In this document: one piece after another, positions 1-5,930 of the stretch
Position numbering within the stretch: the stretch's first letter is position 1
Layout: each line of letters opens with the position of its first letter
Assembly: GCA_023145575.1 (NCBI GenBank)
Contig: JAGLDN010000046.1
Location: 1-7,294, forward strand
Length of the DNA stretch: 7,294 bases
Direction: 5' to 3'
Source: Psychromonas sp.
GTDB lineage: Bacteria; Pseudomonadota; Gammaproteobacteria; Enterobacterales; Psychromonadaceae
Made by a program: the position numbers and the translations under genes
The notes under the pieces: generated by a model
Databases searched by the model: none
What the model was told of the DNA's origin: nothing
The model's input: only the letters and a program-made list of their open reading frames with translations

Positions 1-47
1 TTTTCGATTATTGTAACACAGTCTTAGTTTTCGAGCTTATGCCCCGC

Positions 48-205
48 AGGGAAAGTCAACGAGTACCAAGACGCGTTGATATAAAATAGACATGTAGAAT
101 AACCACTTAGGAATTAAAGTCTTTATTTTAATTCGACCTTTGGTGATTAACGTAGTTCATCATCGATTAGGCATTTAATGCCAAGCACCTTGGTACTATT
201 TCCCT
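48..205. repeat. MITE-like imperfect long inverted repeat
   Basis: The two ends of this stretch are imperfect inverted copies of each other. Both arms, read inward, start with AGGGAAA, then AGTACCAAG, then a TTG-containing stretch and an A/T run ending in AAAT (48-87 on plus, 205-173 on minus). The arms meet at a perfect 8-bp stem, GAATTAAA (111-118) and TTTAATTC (127-134), with an 8-nt loop. Between these, the arms share weaker similarity such as TAAYCAC and AGG. A single arm with 24 of 29 matching bases recurs upstream of glmM. This suggests a small non-coding mobile or REP-like repeat. No target-site duplication or transposase is visible. It could instead be a pair of regulator sites upstream of copA. 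Confidence 0.45.
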
Positions 206-213
206 TGCTGAAT

Positions 214-241
214 TTGCACTTTTGCGTCACATGGGTATAGG
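214..241 (+). promoter_or_regulatory. candidate sigma-70 promoter for copA
   Basis: A TTGCAC -35-like hexamer (214-219) and a TATAGG -10-like hexamer (236-241) are separated by 16 bp. They would start transcription near 248, about 27 nt before the copA ATG. Matches to consensus are only partial (3/6 and 4/6). I could not find a 19-20 bp spacer with a CueR-type dyad, so copper control by a MerR-family activator is not evident from this sequence. Confidence 0.3.
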
Positions 242-274
242 TATATTTACTATTAATAATTAACGGAAGATATC

Positions 275-2677
275 ATGCCTAATTCAATCACATTAAAATT
301 ACCCGTTTATGGAATGAATTGCTCCAGTTGCGCGGTGGGACTGCAAACATCGCTGAATCAAATCCACGGGATCAATGCTGAGGTAAACTTTGCAATAAGT
401 GCTGCAATGTTGACGCTTGATTGCATGAAAGATCATACCGATACCCTTAAACAGGTTTTAGCTGCTTTAGTATCAAAGAACTATCAAACAGACACCCAAA
501 GCCTGTCTTTTTCAGTAGAGGGTTGGCGATGCACAAGTTGCGCCGCCAAAACTGTCAAAGCAATCTCATCCCACCCTTTTGTTTATAATGTCCAGTCTAA
601 TTTCGCCACACAAATCGTGCAAATACAAACTATCTCAGGCGCACTTAACCAACATGCCATCAAAGATATTATCAAAAACGCACCATACCCGTTAACGCTT
701 TTAGAAAAACACAATGTAAAGGAGCAACAACAGGCTAAAGCGAAAAAAGAAAAACGGCAAAACAAAAAACAATTAAACTTATTAATCGCGTCTATCGTCC
801 TCAGTATACCTTTTTTAATCAGTATGATTACGATGACATTTACAGGTTATCATACTTTATTACCAAACTGGCTTGAGTTTACACTTGCCACACCTGTTCA
901 ATTTATTATCGGCGCAAGATTTTATAAAGGTGCATGGCAAAGTTTAAAAGGCAAAACAGCCAACATGGACGTGCTTGTTTCGCTCGGTACGAGCGCTGCT
1001 TATTTTTATAGCTTATATTTATTTCTTTTAAATGCAGGACATGCCCTCTTTTTTGGATCCAGCGCACTAGTGATAACCTTAGTAACTCTCGGTAAGTATT
1101 TAGAACATCGCGCCAAACAAAGTACAACAAGTGCCATCAATGCATTAATGGCGCTGCGCCCTGATATAGCAAAAGTTAAAAAAGGCAAAGAGTATATTGA
1201 TGTAAACATTAATGATGTTCAAATCGATGACTTAGTACAAATTGCGGTGGGTGAAAAAGTTCCTGTTGATGGTATCATCATAGAAGGTGAAAGTTATCTT
1301 GATGAATCGCTGCTCACTGGGGAGAGCAAGCCACAATTTAAAAATAGTGCCAGCAAACTGATCGCTGGTAGTATTAATGGCGAAGGGGTTTTATTAATCA
1401 AAACAACGGCCGTTGGCGATGCAACAAGTTTAAGCAAAATCATTACCTTGGTTGAAAATGCGCAAATGAGCAAAGCCCCTTTTATGCAATTAGTGGATAA
1501 AATTAGCGCAATTTTTGTACCCATTGTACTTATGATAGCCACACTTACCATTTTTATTTGGTATTTAAAGACGGGTAATTTCGAGCACGCATTAATGAGC
1601 GCAATTGCGGTATTAGTTATCGCCTGTCCTTGCGCACTCGGCCTCGCGACGCCCACCGCTGTAGTGGTCGGCACGGGACTTGCGGCGGAGAAAGGCATTT
1701 TAATCAAAGATATTAAAACACTACAACAAGCACATAAATTACAGACCGTGATCTTCGACAAAACAGGTACACTCACCATCGGACAAGGTGAAATTAACAC
1801 AATTGTGAGCCTTGACCAGCAACAGCAAAAACTCCTAAGTAAACTCAATGCACTCCAATCAGGCAGTAAACACCCCATTGCGCAAAGCGTCAAAGCATAT
1901 TGTTTAAAAGCACACATAGCGCCATTACAAGCAACTCAAACAAAAGCGGTTAATGGAGAAGGTATACACGGAACAGTGGCAGGAAAACATATTATTGCAG
2001 GCAACTTCGCGCTAATGCAACGTTTTAATATTGACATCAGTGACTTGGTATTAAAAGACACAGCTAAGCTTGCTCAGACGTTAGTTTATATCGCCCAAAA
2101 TAAAACCTTGATAGGCTATATTACGATTAGCGACACGCTACGCCCTGGCAGTAAATCAGCTATTATGCAACTTAAAAAACGCGGCATAAAAACCCTCATT
2201 CTAAGCGGTGACAAACAAGCTGTCGTCCAAGATATTAGTCAGCAACTACATATTGATGAAAGCTATTTTGCCCTTAAGCCAGAGCAAAAACTAGAGAAAC
2301 TCATCAACATTCAAAAAACAGATTGTATCGCAATGGTCGGCGATGGTGTAAATGATGCACCAGCACTTGCACAAGCAGATGTCAGTATTGCAATGGGTAC
2401 TGGCAGTGATGCAGCCAAGGAATGTGCATCAATCACCCTAATGAGAAACGATCCGTGCTTAGTACCTCTTGCCATTGATATTTCAACAGCAACTTGGATT
2501 AAAATTCAGCAAAACTTATTTTGGGCATTTATCTTCAACATCATTGCCATCCCAGCGGCAGCAATGGGATATTTAAGCCCCGCAATTGCAGGCGGTGCAA
2601 TGGCAATGTCAAGCATTACCGTACTTAGCAATTCATTACTACTAAAACGTTATAGCGCAAAAATAAAAGACGATTAG
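275..2677 (+). CDS. copA: Copper-exporting P1B-type ATPase (CopA)
   Basis: This is an inner-membrane pump that uses ATP to expel Cu(I) from the cytoplasm. Two N-terminal HMA metal-binding domains are seen: residues 5-70 with GMNCSSC (13-19), and 77-143 with GWRCTSC (83-89), where Trp replaces the usual Met. A charged Lys/Gln linker (148-167) leads to eight predicted membrane helices, starting near 168. The actuator TGE is at 348-350, the helix-6 metal motif CPC at 451-453, the phosphorylation motif DKTGT at 495-499 (Asp495), the N-domain HP at 533-534 and GDGVNDAP at 689-696. Cu(I)-subgroup residues N755, M776 and S780 are present, but the Tyr before N755 is Phe754. The 800-residue length is normal for a two-HMA CopA. 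A GGAAG ribosome site lies 5 nt before the ATG. No copZ or cueR is adjacent, and no plus-strand terminator follows. Family assignment is firm; copper specificity is strongly supported. Confidence 0.96.
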   Translation: MPNSITLKLPVYGMNCSSCAVGLQTSLNQIHGINAEVNFAISAAMLTLDCMKDHTDTLKQVLAALVSKNYQTDTQSLSFSVEGWRCTSCAAKTVKAISSHPFVYNVQSNFATQIVQIQTISGALNQHAIKDIIKNAPYPLTLLEKHNVKEQQQAKAKKEKRQNKKQLNLLIASIVLSIPFLISMITMTFTGYHTLLPNWLEFTLATPVQFIIGARFYKGAWQSLKGKTANMDVLVSLGTSAAYFYSLYLFLLNAGHALFFGSSALVITLVTLGKYLEHRAKQSTTSAINALMALRPDIAKVKKGKEYIDVNINDVQIDDLVQIAVGEKVPVDGIIIEGESYLDESLLTGESKPQFKNSASKLIAGSINGEGVLLIKTTAVGDATSLSKIITLVENAQMSKAPFMQLVDKISAIFVPIVLMIATLTIFIWYLKTGNFEHALMSAIAVLVIACPCALGLATPTAVVVGTGLAAEKGILIKDIKTLQQAHKLQTVIFDKTGTLTIGQGEINTIVSLDQQQQKLLSKLNALQSGSKHPIAQSVKAYCLKAHIAPLQATQTKAVNGEGIHGTVAGKHIIAGNFALMQRFNIDISDLVLKDTAKLAQTLVYIAQNKTLIGYITISDTLRPGSKSAIMQLKKRGIKTLILSGDKQAVVQDISQQLHIDESYFALKPEQKLEKLINIQKTDCIAMVGDGVNDAPALAQADVSIAMGTGSDAAKECASITLMRNDPCLVPLAIDISTATWIKIQQNLFWAFIFNIIAIPAAAMGYLSPAIAGGAMAMSSITVLSNSLLLKRYSAKIKDD

Positions 2678-2761
2678 CGATACCGTTACCACTTCAAAAT
2701 TCGTCATGAATATAAATCATCAACCCCCAACAAAAAAAGCAATTTGCTAAATTCTAGATTC

Positions 2762-2784
2762 AAAAAAAACCGCTAAAAAGCGGT
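2762..2784 (-). terminator. Rho-independent terminator after secG-tRNA-Leu
   Basis: Read on the minus strand, a perfect 6-bp stem ACCGCT/AGCGGT with a TTTT loop is followed by a further run of seven T. It begins 14 nt after the tRNA CCA end, so it terminates the secG-tRNA transcript. On the plus strand the hairpin is not followed by a T run, so it is unlikely to serve copA. Confidence 0.88.
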
Positions 2785-2798
2785 CTTAATTGTAGGGT

Positions 2799-2883
2799 TG
2801 GTACAGATAGAGAGACTCGAACTCTCACGCCGTGAAGCACAGCCCCCTCAAGGCTGCGTGTCTACCAATTCCACCATATCTGC
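2799..2883 (-). tRNA. leuU: tRNA-Leu, anticodon GAG
   Basis: The minus strand folds as a class II leucine tRNA of 85 nt with an encoded CCA (2801-2799). The acceptor stem is GCAGATA/TATCTGT with a G1-U72 wobble, and the discriminator base is A. The D loop contains AATTGGTAGAC. The anticodon stem CAGCC/GGCTG encloses the loop TTGAGGG, giving anticodon GAG (2849-2847), which reads CUU/CUC codons. A long variable arm and a T arm GAGAG-TTCGAGT-CTCTC follow. E. coli leuU also has the GAG anticodon, the G1-U72 pair and a position after secG, which supports the symbol. It starts 5 nt after the secG stop, so it must be cut from the secG transcript, presumably by RNase P at its 5' end. Confidence 0.97.
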
Positions 2884-2888
2884 ATTTT

Positions 2889-3257
2889 TTATTCAGGGAT
2901 ATCTGACGATGAATCTTTTTTATTTGTCGAGGTACCTTTTTTAACTGCTGAGGTATCTTTTTTAACTGCTGATCCTTTATTTGCATTAGGGATACTTAAA
3001 TCTGAGAAATTACCAGCCGCAGATTTTTTTTGAGATGATAAATTACCTAGCGCCAAACTAATTAAAAAAAATAAAATCGCTAAAACAGCCGTAGTGCGTG
3101 TCATAAAATTAGCCGCACCACTTGCACCAAAAACAGTGTTTGATGCACCAGAGCCGAATGACACACCCATACCAGCACCTTTACCTTGCTGTATTAAAAC
3201 AAGGACAATTAAGACAACGGATACTATTAAATAAACAATGATCAGCGTTTCATACAT
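2889..3257 (-). CDS. secG: Preprotein translocase subunit SecG
   Basis: SecG is the small auxiliary subunit of the SecYEG channel in the inner membrane and helps SecA-driven export. The 122-residue product shows two hydrophobic helices (about 4-22 and 55-71) joined by the conserved stretch around LIQQGKGAGMG (21-31), FGSGASNTVFG (34-44) and NFMTRTTA (50-57). The C-terminal tail from about residue 76 is hydrophilic and rich in Lys, Ser and Thr. It holds three 7-residue repeats (SAVKKDT, SAVKKGT, STNKKDS; 96-116). In the known SecG topology this tail would face the periplasm. An AGGT ribosome site lies 7 nt before the ATG. It sits after glmM and directly before the tRNA-Leu, as in E. coli. Confidence 0.95.
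   Translation of the reverse strand: MYETLIIVYLIVSVVLIVLVLIQQGKGAGMGVSFGSGASNTVFGASGAANFMTRTTAVLAILFFLISLALGNLSSQKKSAAGNFSDLSIPNANKGSAVKKDTSAVKKGTSTNKKDSSSDIPE
2910..2972 (-). repeat. 21-bp tandem repeat in the secG 3' end
   Basis: Three head-to-tail 21-bp units lie within the secG reading frame, at 2910-2930, 2931-2951 and 2952-2972. The two right-hand units are nearly identical on the plus strand (ggtacc versus ggtatc, then the same bases). The unit length is a multiple of three, so copy-number changes keep the frame. It encodes the Lys/Ser/Thr tail repeats of SecG. Confidence 0.85.
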
Positions 3258-3311
3258 AAGTCATACCTACAAGAATAAAAAATTAATTTCTCAAATGTCA
3301 GAGCGATGCAA

Positions 3312-3339
3312 ATATTACCAAAATCAGTGAAAATCACAA
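3312..3339 (-). promoter_or_regulatory. candidate secG promoter with extended -10
   Basis: On the minus strand, TTGTGA (3339-3334) and an extended -10, TGGTAATAT (hexamer TAATAT at 3317-3312), are spaced by 16 bp. The start would fall near 3305, leaving a leader of about 48 nt before secG. This would let secG and the tRNA be transcribed independently of glmM. Confidence 0.5.
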
Positions 3340-3341
3340 GG

Positions 3342-3359
3342 GAAATAGTTAACTATTTC
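3342..3359. promoter_or_regulatory. perfect 18-bp palindrome, possible operator
   Basis: GAAATAGTT is followed at once by its exact reverse complement AACTATTTC, giving a perfect 18-bp palindrome with no loop. It ends 2 bp before the candidate secG -35. It has no T run on either side and no loop, so it does not look like a terminator. Its place immediately upstream of the promoter suggests a protein-binding site; no regulator is identified. Confidence 0.4.
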
Positions 3360-3426
3360 ATTATTTTTTAGCTTTTTATTAAGCAAATTGGCATTTGTTT
3401 AATTTTTCGATAATTTTACAGACAGT

Positions 3427-4758
3427 TCAACGTTTTACTTTGTCTGCAATTACTTGAGCATAGCTTTTGACAAGCGTTTCTTGTTCATCTGCCTCAACCA
3501 TGACTCTAAAAACATTTTCTGTACCTGATTTACGCAATAAGACTCGCCCTTTATTTTTAAGCAAAGATTCAACTCGTTTGACTTCAGCTAACACATCTTT
3601 ATCGTGCATTGGGTCTATTTTGGAATCATAATTGACGTTAATAAGTATTTGTGGATATTTCTTCATGCCCTGGCGCAATTCATTTAACGTCATTCGACTG
3701 CTACAAATCGCACGCATTACTTGCAAACCGGCAACAATACCATCACCTGTATTAATATGATCCGCAGAAATAACATGACCTGAATTTTCAGCACCTAGAT
3801 TCCACTTATTTTTAAGCATAAGCTCCACAACATGACGATCACCAACATCTGAACGCTCAAATGCAATACCCAGTGTGTTAAGCGCTTGCTCCAACCCTAG
3901 GTTTGACATCTTAGTGCCAATTACACCACCATTTAATTCTCCTGCTCTAAGTTTATTACGCGCGATGATGTAAAGTATTTCATCTCCGTCTATGACATAA
4001 CCTGTATGATCAACCATCATGACTCGATCACCATCACCATCAAAGGCAATACCAAAATCAGCTTTTTCTTTCACAACACGTAAAGAAATCGCTTTCATGC
4101 TCGTAGCACCGCATTTTAGGTTAATGTTCATGCCATTCGGAGCCACACCCATCGTAATAACTTTTGCCCCAAGCTCTGCAAATACAAGCGGCGCGATATG
4201 ATAGGTTGCGCCATGAGCACAATCAACAACGATTCTGAAATTTGATAAATCATATTTTTGTGGGAAGGTACTTTTACAAAACTCAATATAACGCCCTGCT
4301 GCATCATCGATTCGGTAAGCTTTACCAAGTTTTGATGAAGCAACACAAACAAGCGGTTTATCGATAAATTGTTCTATTTTAAGCTCAACACTTTCAGCGA
4401 TTTTTATGCCCGCAGAAGAAAAAAATTTGATACCATTATCATAATAAGGATTATGTGATGCGCTTATCATAATACCCGCTGCCGCTCTAAATGTACGAGT
4501 AAAATAACCAACGGCAGGTGTTGGCATTGGCCCCATGAGCGTTGGACGTAATCCAGCCGCAGCTATCCCAGCTTCGAGAGCAGCTTCAAGCATATAACCT
4601 GAAATACGCGGATCCTTACCGATTAAAATTGTTTTTTTATTTGATTGAAAGAGCACTTTACCAGCAGCCCAACCTAATTTTAAAGCGAATTCTGGGGTAA
4701 TATGAGAATCACCAACTTTTCCGCGTATACCATCTGTTCCAAAATATCTTTTTTTCAT
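3427..4758 (-). CDS. glmM: Phosphoglucosamine mutase
   Basis: GlmM converts glucosamine-6-phosphate to glucosamine-1-phosphate in the cytoplasm, feeding UDP-GlcNAc for peptidoglycan and lipopolysaccharide. The sequence opens with KRYFGTDGIRG. It carries the phosphoserine loop ISASHNP (active Ser101), the Mg-binding DGDGDR (240-245), the sugar-binding GAENSGH (322-328) and the phosphate-binding RKSGTE (409-414). The residue after SGTE is Asn415, where the family usually has Pro. I chose the ATG at 4758 (443 residues, close to the 445 of E. coli). It aligns with the family N-terminus and has AGAG 6 nt upstream. An in-frame ATG at 4776 would add six residues but lacks a ribosome site. The gene ends 169 bp before secG and starts 173 bp after folP, so both gaps are long for an operon. 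Confidence 0.96.
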   Translation of the reverse strand: MKKRYFGTDGIRGKVGDSHITPEFALKLGWAAGKVLFQSNKKTILIGKDPRISGYMLEAALEAGIAAAGLRPTLMGPMPTPAVGYFTRTFRAAAGIMISASHNPYYDNGIKFFSSAGIKIAESVELKIEQFIDKPLVCVASSKLGKAYRIDDAAGRYIEFCKSTFPQKYDLSNFRIVVDCAHGATYHIAPLVFAELGAKVITMGVAPNGMNINLKCGATSMKAISLRVVKEKADFGIAFDGDGDRVMMVDHTGYVIDGDEILYIIARNKLRAGELNGGVIGTKMSNLGLEQALNTLGIAFERSDVGDRHVVELMLKNKWNLGAENSGHVISADHINTGDGIVAGLQVMRAICSSRMTLNELRQGMKKYPQILINVNYDSKIDPMHDKDVLAEVKRVESLLKNKGRVLLRKSGTENVFRVMVEADEQETLVKSYAQVIADKVKR

Positions 4759-4761
4759 CTG

Positions 4762-4768
4762 CTTCTCT
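4762..4768 (-). promoter_or_regulatory. ribosome binding site that decides the glmM start
   Basis: On the minus strand AGAGAAG precedes the ATG at 4758, with the AGAG part 6 nt away. The alternative upstream ATG at 4776 is preceded only by A/T-rich sequence with no purine-rich G-containing core. This favours the shorter protein. Confidence 0.5.
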
Positions 4769-4779
4769 ATATTCATTTA

Positions 4780-4837
4780 AATTCTTTTACATTTAACGTG
4801 AAAGTTAAATTTTATGCCTAGTACCTTGATACAATTT
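4780..4837 (-). repeat. diverged half copy of the 48-205 element
   Basis: Read on the minus strand, 4837-4809 matches the right arm of the 48-205 element (201-173, minus) at 24 of 29 positions, sharing AAAT, GTA, CAAGGT, CT, GGCAT and AAAT blocks. Downstream the similarity is weaker but keeps the same order: ACGTTAA, then AAAG, then an AATT/AAA end near 4780. It lies in the glmM leader. Only one arm is present. The weak part could be chance in A/T-rich sequence. Confidence 0.4.
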
Positions 4838-4914
4838 ACTGATCAAACTTTTCATCTTTCGCTAACCTAGGTATAACTTTTCTCTTTGCCAAACCTTTAG
4901 CGCCGAAATGACCC

Positions 4915-4920
4915 ATTATA
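4915..4920 (-). promoter_or_regulatory. candidate -10 box of a glmM promoter
   Basis: A perfect TATAAT on the minus strand lies just after the folP stop codon. The -35 region at 17-bp spacing is a poor ATTAAA (4943-4938), inside the last codons of folP. If used, it gives glmM a leader of about 150 nt containing the half repeat element. Confidence 0.35.
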
Positions 4921-4931
4921 TGCAGTTAATT

Positions 4932-5756
4932 TTATTTTTTAATCGCTTGTAATACGCGCATCACGTCAACCGTTTCTTGAACATCATGCACACGAATTAT
5001 TTGTGAACCTGCTTGCATTGCGATCATTGCACCAGCAAGGCTTCCAGCTAATCGTTCGTTTATCTCACGATTGAGTAATTTCCCAAACATGGATTTACGA
5101 GAAACACCCGTTAAAATAGGATATTTGAGGGCAACAAAATATTTTATATGCGCTAACAACGTTAAATTATCCTCAAGTGATTTTCCAAAGCCAAAACCGA
5201 GATCTAGGATAATATTGCTTTTTTGCATTCCAGCCTCTAAACATGCCTCAATTCGCTCAAGTAAAAAATCTTTGACATTTCGTAGCACATTTTGAGGCGC
5301 AGCTTGAACTTGCATGTTCTCTGTTTGATCTTGCATATGCATTAAGCAAACTGGCGTATTTTCTTTTACTGCTATTTCTAATGCTCCCTTATTACGCAAC
5401 GCCCGTACATCATTAATAATATCTGCCCCCGCTAAAACAGCTTCTTTCATTACCATAGCTTTGCTAGTATCTATAGATAACCAACAATTAATATTAGCCG
5501 ATATTTTTTCAATTATAGGCATTACACGCGTTAATTCTTCATCTAAACTGACCGCCGTTGCACCTGGTCTCGTTGACTCTGCGCCTATATCAATGATGCT
5601 TGCACCTTGTTCTACCATTTTTATTGCTTGTTTGAGTGCATTATCAACTTGTTCGAACTTACCACCATCTGAAAAAGAATCTGGCGTGACATTTAAAATA
5701 CCCATTATTTTAGGCGAGTTCAAATCAAGTTGTTTTGTACCACTTCTTAAATGCAT
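4932..5756 (-). CDS. folP: Dihydropteroate synthase
   Basis: FolP joins p-aminobenzoate to 6-hydroxymethyl-7,8-dihydropterin pyrophosphate, making dihydropteroate for folate synthesis. It is the sulfonamide target. The 274-residue TIM-barrel protein carries IMGILNVTPDSFSDGG (17-32), AESTRPGA (59-66), SIDTSKA (94-100), INDV (114-117), LDLGFGFGK (184-192), GVSRKSMFG (217-225) and RVHDV (255-259). Catalytic and substrate residues N22, D96, N115, D185, K221, R255 and H257 are kept. Two family-typical residues differ: DPGFGFGK reads DLGFGFGK, and MHMQG reads MHMQD. The start is supported by GGAAG 7 nt upstream and by the usual N-terminal length. It lies between ftsH and glmM, the common gammaproteobacterial order. 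A terminator hairpin sits about 20 nt before its start codon. Confidence 0.96.
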   Translation of the reverse strand: MHLRSGTKQLDLNSPKIMGILNVTPDSFSDGGKFEQVDNALKQAIKMVEQGASIIDIGAESTRPGATAVSLDEELTRVMPIIEKISANINCWLSIDTSKAMVMKEAVLAGADIINDVRALRNKGALEIAVKENTPVCLMHMQDQTENMQVQAAPQNVLRNVKDFLLERIEACLEAGMQKSNIILDLGFGFGKSLEDNLTLLAHIKYFVALKYPILTGVSRKSMFGKLLNREINERLAGSLAGAMIAMQAGSQIIRVHDVQETVDVMRVLQAIKK

Positions 5757-5776
5757 ATTTGTTCTTCCGTATTAAC

Positions 5777-5805
5777 AAAAAAACCTAAGCAAGCTTAGGT
5801 TTTTT
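5777..5805 (-). terminator. strong hairpin terminator between ftsH and folP
   Basis: The minus-strand sequence forms CCTAAGC/GCTTAGG extended by six A/T pairs (about 12 usable base pairs), ending in a seven-T run. It should terminate ftsH transcription. It lies about 20 nt before the folP ATG, so any folP transcript starting upstream must pass through it. T runs flank both sides, so it could act in both directions, but no plus-strand gene reaches it. Confidence 0.85.
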
Positions 5806-5825
5806 ATTAAACTAGACTCCAGTTG

Positions 5826-5855
5826 ATATTACCCAGAGATAATGAGCTGATTCAA
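5826..5855 (-). promoter_or_regulatory. candidate folP promoter upstream of the hairpin
   Basis: On the minus strand TTGAAT (5855-5850) and TAATAT (5831-5826) are spaced by 18 bp. The start would be near 5819, placing the 5777-5805 hairpin inside the folP leader. No better promoter fits in the 20 nt between the hairpin and folP. Confidence 0.4.
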
Positions 5856-5930
5856 GTCGTAACTGACGCATTTTAAGCAGTAAGATTAAAAGTTGTTTTA
5901 ATACGATTGATATTCAATCATTATTTATTA

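Noticed and set aside
33..60. Minus-strand TTGACT followed by a CCC/GGG dyad, reminiscent of a MerR/CueR-type promoter
   Set aside because: It points away from copA, the dyad does not match the CueR box, and no -10 stands at 19-20 bp spacing.
1..89. Open frame of 28 codons entering from the left edge on the plus strand and ending at TAG 87-89
   Set aside because: It could be the tail of an upstream gene, but it is too short to recognise, shows no motif, and overlaps the inverted-repeat arm; an open frame of this length is expected by chance.
1294..1917. 207-codon minus-strand open frame inside copA
   Set aside because: It is antisense to the conserved core of CopA, has Cys/Ser/Leu-rich shadow composition and shows no domain.
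2734..2756. Second minus-strand hairpin (AGCA/TGCT) followed by seven T
   Set aside because: The stem is only 4 bp and lies beyond the strong terminator at 2762-2784; at best a weak backup.
3390..3415. CAAAT/ATTTG hairpin after glmM as its terminator
   Set aside because: The stem is 5 bp of mostly A/T and has no T run in the minus direction.
5806..5930. Possible further copy of the intergenic repeat arm and a Fur-like GATAATGA at 5838-5845
   Set aside because: Similarity to the arm needs several gaps, and the Fur match covers only one half-site.
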